A stretch of 64,000 nt of DNA from Rutidosis leptorrhynchoides (taxonomy: Eukaryota > Streptophyta > Magnoliopsida > Asterales > Asteraceae): the NCBI RefSeq assembly GCF_046630445.1, contig NC_092340.1:23014001-23078000 (forward strand). Reading direction: 5' to 3'. A program made the translations under genes and the position numbers. The notes below the pieces were generated by a model. The model was given only the letters and a program-made list of their open reading frames with translations. It had not been told where the DNA came from and did not search any database. Numbering within the stretch: position 1 is the stretch's first letter; each line of letters opens with the position of its first letter. Positions 45,867 through 64,000 of this stretch are shown one piece after another.

Positions 45867-46464
45867 GAAGGTACCATTACTTTTGTGTATCTCGGTTTAC
45901 CGGTTGGGTCAAAAAGGTCAAAGACTAGTGACTGGAACCCGGTCTCCTCAAAATTCCAAAAGCGTCTTTCGGAGTGGAGGTCCAAAACATTGTCATTCGG
46001 GGGGGCGTCAAACACTAGTCAAGTCAGTTCTTTCAAGCTTACCGTTGTACTACTTCTCTCTCTTTCGCGCTCTAATGAGTGTTCTTCAAAGCTTTGAAAG
46101 CATGAGACGTAAGTTCTTTTGGGGGGAATGAGTGAATGTAACAAACTCTCTTGGGTTAAATGGGATTACGTTCTTTTACCATACGATAGGGGGGACTTAA
46201 TATCGGGTCTCTAAAAGCAAAAAATTGGGCTTTAATTAGGAAATGGTAGGCACGCTTTCGGGAAGAAAAAGACACATTTTGGGTTAAAATTATTAAAAGC
46301 TTATATGGGAGGAACGGGGGTTTGGGTAGCAATAATTGTCTCGGGGTTATAATTCTTGCTGGAAAAATATAATTGGCATTAACAATGACTTTACAAAGCG
46401 TGATCTATGCCTTGACTCAAGTTTTGAAAAGGTAATTGGTAATGCTTCGGACTCACTATTTTGG
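45867..46464 (+). mobile_element. LINE part 2: C-terminal part of RT region
   Basis: Continues directly from 32753 after the Tek-B duplication. VYLGLPVGSKR near 45885, FQKRLSEWRSKTLSFGG, then the typical LVKSVLSSLPLYYFSLFRA, and SMRRKFFWG near 46100. A frameshift lies in a run of seven G at about 45998-46004, and several stops follow. It is interrupted at 46465 by Tek-C. Confidence 0.9.
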
Positions 46465-50875
<4,411 letters not shown>

Positions 50876-53448
50876 GTACCTACCCGTTAAAGAAATTTCT
50901 TCCCAAAATTTGATTGGGATGGTCATGACTGACAATAAGTATGTTTTCATGACGCATACGAGCTAGGAATTAGAGTTTTTATCATCAGTGAGTAATATGG
51001 ATAAAACAATTCATTTATGTGAAGAGTACGAGTGAAGCTATCACAAAAGAGTGAAATGAGTAAGTGAAGGTTCATTTTAACCGGTGTCGTAGTCACAGTT
51101 GATTTCCGGAATTCAAGGAATTTAAAGAAAATCTTCTAATCAGAAAGAAAATGTAATAACATGATTTATTAGTAAACTACTAGAATTATAGAAGAACAGA
51201 AATATAAAGGACATATTCTCGTGATATGCTTAGAAATTATGTAGAATGAAAGAGTCGTGTAATATGGCACATGATGACGTTATGGTCTGTGAATCATCAC
51301 GTTTCATTAGAAATTCAGCATGACTTACTGTAATATAATCATGTTGATCAAGTGTCATTATAATATACTAACTCATGCTTCAATTCCCAACACTACTTCA
51401 AAACATTCATATTTTAAATTCGAAAGTTTCAGAATTTAGAAACTAAAACAGTTTCTCTTATAATGTAACACAGATAGCGCGAAGAGATAAATGTTTTCAG
51501 ATAGGACTAGTTATGAAAATATCTTCAGAAATATCGAAGATATTTATTATGAAAGATACAATGATATCTTAGAATTTCTAATATTGATGGACGATGATGA
51601 AGATTGTCTGTAAAGGTTTAGAGTCAGGAGCAAGGCATTCTTTAATGACTTCAATAGATACTGAATCATTTGGATTCTTTGAAGGCAAGTTTAGTCTTTG
51701 TGATTTATCTACAGTCTCCTTCATAGTTTCGCATAATTCATTTTTCGGTACTAAATTTTCTATTGAGTGTTTCCAACACTCCATTCTTTATCATCAAACT
51801 CTTGAGTGTTAAGATTGTTTACAGTTTTTGCTGCTTCATTCAGCTTTTTCAACATTCAGGGTATTGATTTGTAGACTAGGTGCTTTTCAGAATTTCAGAA
51901 TGGAAGATCATAATTCTAAAAGATAAATGTTATATGTATACATATAACTGTTGATGTAGAAACGTTACGAGATTCAAAATACTAATTGCTGATTACCAGT
52001 AATTGGTATGGCAATTATCGTTACAAGATGCGGATGAGTATATGATAAGGTTTTAGTGAATATGGTTCTTCGAAGCGACTTAAGTCAATGAGTAATGAAG
52101 TTGCTGGTAAGTTTGCTGCTAATGTGGTGGAATATAAACGGTTCCCCGGCAACGAAGTCGAAAAGACAACGTATATACCAAGGTTATAATAAGACTAGTA
52201 CGATTGAAAAGTCGAAGTTGACTTGCTGGAGCTGTGACAAAATTGGCTACTTTGGAGAGGTATTGTAAAGTTATTTTCGATAATAACACGTCAATGGATC
52301 ATAGATTCGTGTTAAACTTCTATTTGGGTTCCGGAAGTTTTTCCCAGATGCATGACTGTATGCATCAATCTTTTCTTCCGTAGGTGAAGTGCGGTTGGTT
52401 CATTCTCTCGATTGAGGTGTTTTCAAGAATCATGAAAGGTTTGAACGCAGATTGTAATCGTCGAGATACAAATGAGGTTTAAAATGAAATCAAGTGGCAA
52501 CTTCAAGAGATGTTTAGTTTCATATGTTATAATCAATATTTTAATTCATTTTTAATTGTCCAATGTTGGTAGTCCACAGTTAGTAATTCAATAATTCATA
52601 TATAATATTCGAATTAGTTAATACGTATCGTGTCCCATTGTATACATGTCTCAGACTCGATCACAACTCAAAGTATATATATTATTGTAGAATCAACCTC
52701 AATCCTGTATAGCTAACTCAAGCATTACTGCATATAGAGTGTCTATGGTTATTCCAAATAATATATATAGATGCGTCGATATGATATGTCAAAACCTTGT
52801 ATACGTGTCCCGATATTTAAAGTGCGTAAAATAAATAACAGAAATTAAATGACGATAAATAAAATTACGAGAATATAAATTGCGATAAATAAAATGTAAT
52901 CAGTTAGCTAGGAACAGTTAGCTAGGATTTTGTTAGCGTGGATTCTTAACAAAATTTCTCATAGTTAATTTGTTTGTTTCTAACAAATTTTATTTTTGTC
53001 CAATGTTTTCTTCATTATGCCACTTGTTGGATTCTGATAAGTCAAAATCCAAATATAAAATTGAATGAAAATGGTTATTCTGTGGTGAACTGATTCGTAT
53101 ATCTGTGGATGTAAGTAGGATAGTAATTGACTGTTGAATCAGATTTGAAGAATGTACAGTGTAACTTATTAATGTGAAATCTAAATATTCCTCGGGTATT
53201 ACCTACTCGTTAAAATATTTTCACCATTAACAGTTTGTACAAAAGAATTTTTAATTACAATCTTTATGAAAACATATATACATATATATTTTCTTCAGAT
53301 GTAATCATGGATTTAATGAGTTAATATGATATTAGACTCATTTGATTTACCGTTAGAATAAGAATATATAATCTCTAAAACATTAGAGATTACATAATCA
53401 CCATGTCGAACGAAGATAAATGGTGTAGAACATTATGTAGAACGATGA

Positions 53449-53823
53449 TTATGCTGGAGGTACAGATAGTGATGTTGAGGCGTGTGATGTTGAGACTTGG
53501 GTTGTTGGTGGTACTATTGGTGCTGGTGACGTTGTTGAAGCTGGTAAGTTTTGCACAATATTCTCCAAATTGATTACTCGAACGCGAAGCTTGTTGACTT
53601 CTTCTATTATTCCAGAATGACTGTCGGTCGGAACGACCAGATGAATAAGGTTGAGAATTGTGGATAGAATATAATCGTGACGAGTTACCCTGGAAATGAG
53701 GCTGAAAATGGTATTTCGGATAGGTTCGCCGGTAAGTGCTTCAGGTTTTTTGCCAAAAGGGCAATGTGGTGGATGGAAAAGATCACCTTCTTCTGGTCTC
53801 CAATGATTAAGTAGACTACGAAC
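53449..53823 (-). pseudogene. Tek-C relic ORF before the lost gag
   Basis: About 125 codons without a stop on the minus strand. There is no start codon, and a TGA lies just upstream. Parts read FHPPHCPFGKKPEALTG, then SLISRVTRHDYIL, then a heptad-like stretch (EEVNKLRVRVINLENIVQNL) suggesting a coiled coil, and a Thr/Ser/Pro-rich end. It lies where Tek-B has its extra ORFs. The function is unknown. Confidence 0.5.
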
Positions 53824-54339
53824 TCATCAAATGAATTGGGGATGGCTGATTGATTGATTCATTCTGGTGACGCTGCTTTCGGAGCTTAGGTGAAAATCCA
53901 TGTCGGAATAGCTGTCGGAATCAGAGGAATTTGAACTAGTGGCGAATTCCCTTTCGTACGATTGAATATAGGATTTTTTGAAATGAAATGATTTTCTGGC
54001 TATCAGATGGTATTCTAATTTACATAGAATATCTATGTATATTGAATAAAAGATTTAGTAAATTACGGAGGAATTTACGGAATATACTAGGCAAAGTTTA
54101 CAGTAACAGATACGCTAAGATATGAATTTTGTCTATACACTATTCATGCAATCAATGCAGTAGGATGTGTTTAGACTAAGAGTAATAAGCAAGTGATTCC
54201 CTAAGAATGATAAGCAGATAATTTTCGACAAGAAATGATAAGCAAAACTTTTGATACGGTCGAAGTCCAGACTCACTAATGCATCCTAACGACTATTAGT
54301 TAGATACACTAATGCATGACCTGGTTCGCTAAGACCACC

Positions 54340-54805
54340 GCTCTGACACCACATGAGACTCATATGGGGACAACCACCGTCTCACCCAGTGCCTTAACTA
54401 TCCGGCGACCACTGAGTGTACCTCAGATACTGATTTTAGGGCCTGCCTCTCGGCTACTGCCAACCCTCGTAAGGGATCGCAAGGAGTAAGAGCCAATGCT
54501 TCGCCACATGTTACACTGTGAGAACCTCCTTTACGACAAACCCGCACCAATAGCGTTAAACTAGCTCTGATACCACCTATAACATAGTTGGGGACACCAC
54601 ACGTCCCACCCAGTGCCTTTCCAGCTAACCGTCTGGTGACCACTGAGTGTACCTCAGACACTGATTTTACGGCCATGCCTCTCGGCAAAGCCAACCATAT
54701 TCGGACCGCGAGGAGTAAGAGCCAATGCTTCATCACAGGTAACACTGTGAGAACTCCCTCTACGATTAAGCCGACGACATAGCTTAAACCAGCTCTGATA
54801 TCACA
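54340..54805 (-). repeat. Tandem units of about 226 bp, each ending in a primer-binding-site-like sequence
   Basis: Two diverged copies (about 54354-54576 and 54577-54805) share the CCACTGAGTGTACCTCAGA and GAGTAAGAGCCAATGCTTC blocks. Each ends in GCTCTGATA(C/T)CAC (54564-54576, 54792-54805), the complement of the initiator-Met-tRNA binding site. A third such site lies at 54340-54353, at the start of the leader and followed by TGAGACT, which resembles the LTR edge. Distances between sites are 224 and 228 bp. Confidence 0.75.
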
Positions 54806-59620
<4,815 letters not shown>

Positions 59621-59625
59621 TTTGG

Positions 59626-60668
59626 GAGGATCGATGGGTGGGCACGTGCCCTCTCAAAGATCGCTTCTCTAGACTTTTCAGGTTAGAATTACAAAAAGAT
59701 GTTCGGGTCTCGGACAGAATGCACTGGACTAATGATGGTTGGATTTTCAATCGGAATTGGTCAAGAACTCCCTTTGGGAGGGTGGCTGATGAGTTAATGA
59801 GCCTTCAACAACTCATAAACACAACTAAACGCAGCAGCAATTCGAAAGATTATTGGAGATGAAAACACGCAAGTGACGGAAAATACAAGACAAAGATTGT
59901 TTCTACATTACTCGACGAGAAACTGATTGCATCAGACGGTTCTACTTCAACCTTGCGCAACAGGCTACTTCCACAATCAGTAGGAGTTTTCATATGACGA
60001 GATATAAGGGGCATACTCCCGGTTCGTTTTGAGTTGGATAATCGAGGCATAGATGTGGGTTCGGTTCGATGTCCAATTTGTGACAACTGTTTGGAGTCGA
60101 CCGAACACATATTACTTTCATGTAATTTTGCAAGGGAAGTATGGGACATGATTTATAGATAGTGGCAATTTGGTCCCGTTCCTAGCCTAAGCTTATCCGA
60201 ATGTTTTCATGGGAACGGGAACAACTTGTCGTCTAATGGTTGCTTAATCTGGCAAGCGGTCGAATGGGTAACCGGGTACATGATTTGGAAAAATCGGAAC
60301 TCTAAGGACTTTAATAATAAGGATACTACGGCTCCGTGTCTAGTTAACGAGATTCAAGCTAAAACATACGAATGGATTTTCAATCGCAAGCACGTGTTTA
60401 AGTTGGTTTGGCATGATTGGCTTGTAAACCCTTATGTATACAATTTGATGGCTCTCAACAGGGATGGCATAGGCTAATAACTTTTGTTTAGTTTTCTTCG
60501 TGTACTCCTTATAGTACGAGTTTCTTGTATAGTGTATATAGCAAATTGATGCGAAGTGCTGTATAGTTTTCTAGTTTCGTAGGTCACCTTGCTTCTTGCA
60601 AGGCCTTGTACATGTAACTTTCGTGGTGTTTCAATGAAATCGTTGGTTTTTAAAAGGGAAAAAAAAAA
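59626..60668 (+). mobile_element. LINE part 3: C-terminal zf-RVT region, 3' UTR and poly(A)
   Basis: Resumes after the Tek-C duplication. EDRWVGTCPLKDRF at about 59630, a zinc-binding zf-RVT-like segment with NRGIDVGSVRCPICDNC and EHILLSC near 60040-60120, and a C-terminal WLVNPYVYNL near 60420. The frame has stops. An untranslated tail ends in an A run at about 60659-60668, the usual LINE 3' end. No clear target duplication was found. Confidence 0.85.
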
Positions 60669-60744
60669 GTATGAAAGATGATAGATTATCATCATTACTA
60701 TAATAAAATATAGATTTATATAATATGGAGTATGAAATCACTAT

Positions 60745-61922
60745 GAGAGGTGATATATCCACACTCCATTTTACTTCTTCCACTATGTTTTCAATCTATT
60801 TCCTAAAATACCCCTCTAAAACTAATATTTAATATTGATAAGTTTACTACGTATTCAAGTGCACCTATTACAGCTGTTTGTCTCACATTCATCTCTCTCT
60901 TTTTTCTTTTTTACCCCACATTTATCTTCTTTTTCAACCTTAATCACAAATTAAACTTCCTGAGTTCCTGGCCAAACATGACATTTCTTTTTTCCTTTTT
61001 ACCAAATCAATAACACTAATCCTTCATCTTCTTCTTCTTTCCTTTTTACTAAATTATATCAAAATTAAAAACACATTCAATTGATACACTAACATTAACA
61101 TCAAAAATTAAAATCCTATTATATTATACTACGTCGTTCACCACCACCCCTAACAAAAAAACTGCAACTCAAAATCAAAAAACTTACGAGCAAGATCTGA
61201 AAAAAGGCATAAACAGATTGATAAAGCATGATATGAATCAAGCAAGATCTGAAATTTGGTATCTTGTTACTTTTACTATATTCTTAAGAATATTTTTTAA
61301 ATGAACGAATCATGATATGAATCAAGGTTTTTAACTTCAAGTTTGGTATCTTGTTTCCAACCCCACTTGCTTGTCTTCGAACTCCTTTCAATTTGAATGA
61401 AAAGCTAATAATTTCTTAAAAGATTATAAAGCATTTATGGGTTCGTTGAAAGGGAGTTTGACTTAAATTTACCAAACATTGAACATAAACTAAAGTTACT
61501 GGGTTGACTAGAATTTGATAGAAATGAGATCGGTTTTTTTTTTGATTGACCACAAATGGATAGGATTAATTGGGTTTCTTGATTGACCACCAATGGAAAG
61601 GGATAAAACCCAGTTGGAGAAATTTCAAGAAAGATTATTAGAAATGAAATTGGTATTGAAAAATATAGATTTTCGTATGTTAATATTTAAAATTTTGATG
61701 CTGTGTACAAAATATTTAGTGTAAAAGTAGAAGGGATATGAATATGAATTTCAGTAGAGGTAAGAAGATAGGTGTGAAGAAATTTAAAGATTGGAGTATC
61801 GTATCGTATATGGGATTAAAATAAATAAAGAAAAAAAATAATTATGATTTAAAGGGTATTTTTGGAATTTACTTAAGATTGTGGTGGATGTATAAAAAAT
61901 GAGTGTGGATTTATCAATTCCC
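60745..61922. mobile_element. Non-autonomous Mutator-like (MULE) element
   Basis: Ends form a long imperfect inverted repeat. The left end has GATATATCCACACTCCATTTTA, with the match continuing towards a common ATACCCyT stretch, and the right end repeats it in reverse (ATAAATCCACACTCATTTTTT). It is flanked by the 9-bp duplication AATCACTAT (60736-60744 and 61923-61931), the Mutator size. The interior of about 1 kb has no transposase. I see no clear captured gene. Confidence 0.75.
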
Positions 61923-61931
61923 AATCACTAT

Positions 61932-62294
61932 AATCAAAACATCCAATTTTAATTAAAAGATAAAATAATTAAGCACCTAAATTTTAGAAACATCGATTAC
62001 TAAAAAGGGTTATACTTACATGAGGACAACTATATATCAAAAGGTGAGGGGTTGCATATTGTGACACACCGAACGCACGGAGATGAGGTCAAAATATGCA
62101 TGAATTTTGCATGGAATTTTATTAAACCGGCAAATATATTTTGGAGTATTTAGTACAGAAAAGACCAAATCTTATATATCAACGGTCAAACCCTTTTTAT
62201 AATTAGCTTAAAAATCAAATCCTCTCCGTTTCAAAATGGTCCCCTTTTATTATAAGGCATACGTAACAGATGATAGATATAGATATAATATAAA
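61932..62294. other. AT-rich spacer
   Basis: No coding frame, repeat end or RNA gene is recognised between the MULE and Hel-2. Confidence 0.5.
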
Positions 62295-62856
62295 CTACTG
62301 AAATGACCCGTGAAATCACGGGTTTGTTTAAACGAAACAGTTTAATGGTATATTTAACGTATTAAGTGAATTTAAACGCTAAAGTCATTTAGTTTAATGA
62401 CTCAACGGATTCCGACTATGAAACTTTTCGTTGTTTTTACAAACACATGATGTATTTAACTTGGTCGGAATAAATGAACTACGTTTATTCTCTCACCATT
62501 ATCTTCTAATTTCATTACAATTACTATTTTCCTTGTTATAAAAGCCTACATTAGAACATTTTATCGAGACGTGTATTTCGTATACATATATAACGTAATT
62601 AATCTCGTAAAGAGAACTCATATTTTAATTTGAATAACAATATAATAATATTTAATAATTACTGAGAGTGAAATTTTTTACGGAAAGCATGAAATAAATA
62701 AATAGGTAGATTTAATTTAATATGTCATTAATGATTAGATTAATGACATCATCTTAAGGACTTAGATTTTTTTATTTTCCTTTTTGATTTTTTCTTAATA
62801 AATGAATTAACCTAATAATAACATTATCATTGTAGAATTTTAATAGAAACTGTAGA
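62295..62856 (-). mobile_element. Hel-2: second copy of the Hel-1 Helitron family, inverse orientation
   Basis: On the minus strand it starts TCTACAGTTTCTATTAAA at 62856 after an A, and ends with the hairpin CCCGTG-ATTT-CACGGG (62307-62322), eight bases and GTAG (62295-62298, where Hel-1 has CTAG) before a T. It shares the ends and much of the interior with Hel-1 but has the 154-bp unit only once. It is non-coding. Confidence 0.75.
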
Positions 62857-63021
62857 TAATCTCATCCTTAATTTAATTAAGCTATTTTTGTAATATATGA
62901 GTGTTATGCATAGTGTACAAGTAGCAATTGTAAAATTGTTGTTATGTGCGTGGCAGTTAGTTATGAGAATGGGTCAATTAATGGTCGTTTGGTGAATTAC
63001 GTCGTTTATAAATCATACGGA

Positions 63022-63095
<74 letters not shown>

Positions 63096-63480
63096 CAAGC
63101 TTCGTCAAACAATGGCGTTGACAATTTCTATGGGCCAGCTATAGCTCAATTTGTTTTGGTACCAAAATTCGTCATCTTGTTCGTATTCATGCTTTAGAAT
63201 CCAAATCTCTTTTGGTTAGATCCAAATTAGCATCCATTCTTTTTATTACTTGTTCCGTCCAAATAAATGTGATACGGAGTATATGATTTTTTGGTAGATT
63301 TAAAATATTTATGATATAAGTCAATTTTGACCAAGCTTAACATGAATATAAATAAACATAAGTAATTTTATAAATAATAAATGAGAACAATAGTTTAATA
63401 GTCCATCTGTTCCAAAAAAAAACTGTTTACGTATTAATTTGAGTTAGTAGTATAATACTGTGTGACATTATTATATTATA
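62857..63480. other. Spacer with (AT)n microsatellite and a partial Stowaway-like end
   Basis: An AT run at about 63021-63094. At about 63246-63282 a TTCCGTCCAAATAAATGTGA segment resembles one Stowaway terminus, without a clear partner. No gene is seen. Confidence 0.5.
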
Positions 63481-63727
63481 CTCCATTCGTCCCATATTGA
63501 TAGCCCAGTATTTCATATTGTTCTGTTCCAAATTAATAGTTCACTTCCATATATAGATAAGAATAATAAGATAAGTTGTATTATGTCCTTAATGTATGTT
63601 GATAAGATTTAAAGAGAAGGAAAAAGTATGAGTAAAAGTAGAAAGTTAACAGAATGTATAGTACTTTATGACATTTTCTTAAATATGTATTTTTTGTCTG
63701 TGGACTATTAATATGAGACGGAGGGAG
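63481..63727. mobile_element. Stowaway-type MITE
   Basis: 247 bp, flanked by TA on both sides (63479-63480, 63728-63729). Terminal inverted repeats are CTCCATTCGTCCCATATTGA on the left and the reverse of AATATGAGACGGAGGGAG on the right, the usual Stowaway (Tc1/mariner) end. It is non-coding. Confidence 0.85.
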
Positions 63728-63769
63728 TAGATTTATGGAAACTTCATATGTACATTAAAACATTACGGG

Positions 63770-63996
63770 CAGAGGCGAAGTCAGGATTCACGTATAGAGG
63801 ATGCATTAAAAAAATTGAATATCTAATATAAATTTTTTTTATATACATCGTAACTATGAGATATTTAAGGGATGCTTGTGTTTAATATCTGAGGATATTG
63901 GCAACTAATATATAATTTTTAACACACTATAATTCGATTATTTGAAGAGTTTGGGGATGCAAAGCATCCACATGCATCTCCGTGTCTCCGCCTCTG
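63770..63996. mobile_element. hAT-like MITE at the right edge
   Basis: Ends read CAGAGGCGAAG on the left and, reversed, CAGAGGCGGAG on the right. The 8 bp before it, ATTACGGG (63762-63769), match the ATTA that follows its right end before the window stops, fitting a hAT 8-bp duplication. It is non-coding. Confidence 0.6.
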
Positions 63997-64000
63997 ATTA

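Larger units (their letters stand above)
50876..54805 (-). other. Tek-C internal region without gag-pol
   Basis: The part next to the 5' LTR resembles the Tek-B leader (54230-54330). The other end repeats the ACGGGTAGGTAC polypurine-side motif. A stretch at about 52640-52810 matches part of the Tek-B LTR (about 34740-34930) in the expected orientation. A short plus-strand stretch near 52209-52250 reads like a degraded zinc knuckle (CWSCDKIGYFG), but the frames around it are broken, so I do not call a gene. Confidence 0.6.

Noticed and set aside
52209..52270. Gag zinc knuckle in the Tek-C interior
   Set aside because: Key residues are missing, the frame is broken, and it lies opposite to the element's direction.
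54398..54782. 115-aa minus and 64-aa plus frames in the Tek-C repeat units
   Set aside because: They are by-products of the tandem primer-binding-site units.

Overview
The window is plant nuclear DNA, most likely from a large-genome eudicot. Asteraceae is my guess from the style of its LTR families, and I could not test that by a search. It is AT-rich, holds one intron-bearing host gene, and is otherwise almost entirely transposable elements. No bacterial-style features are present.

Left block (1-24856), minus-strand copia with nested insertions. A Ty1/copia element (Cop-1, about 587-24856) is broken inside its gag by a Sirevirus-type copia (Sire-1, 5116-23216, 5-bp target duplication AAACG). 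Sire-1 is itself broken by a plus-strand Tekay/Del-like gypsy element (Tek-A, 6987-15728, duplication AAATA). A further minus-strand LTR (1-586) cuts Cop-1 at the left edge.

Middle (24857-31354). The only host gene is a four-exon PP2C phosphatase on the minus strand (26020-27594), an AP2C-type protein with a MAPK-docking motif. Upstream of it lie a small Helitron (28032-28734) and a 2-kb solo LTR (28932-30977) related to Tek-A.

Right block (31355-60668). A 5'-truncated plus-strand LINE is split in three by two gypsy-type insertions. Tek-B (32754-45861, duplication GTAAG) has LTRs of equal length that look identical, an intact 1526-aa gag-pol, and two extra ORFs before gag, one of them F-box-like. 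Tek-C (46465-59620, minus, duplication TTTGG) has 4.4-4.8-kb LTRs, no gag-pol and tandem primer-binding-site units. The right end (60745-64000) carries a Mutator-like element with a 9-bp duplication, a second Helitron of the same family in inverse orientation, a Stowaway MITE and a hAT-like MITE cut by the window end.

The most unusual signals are: arrays of short CG-containing palindromes spaced about 20-21 bp in LTRs of unrelated families; a hairpin with compensatory changes in Tek-type LTRs; conserved intron-like splice signals inside those LTRs; and the F-box-like ORF carried by the youngest element.
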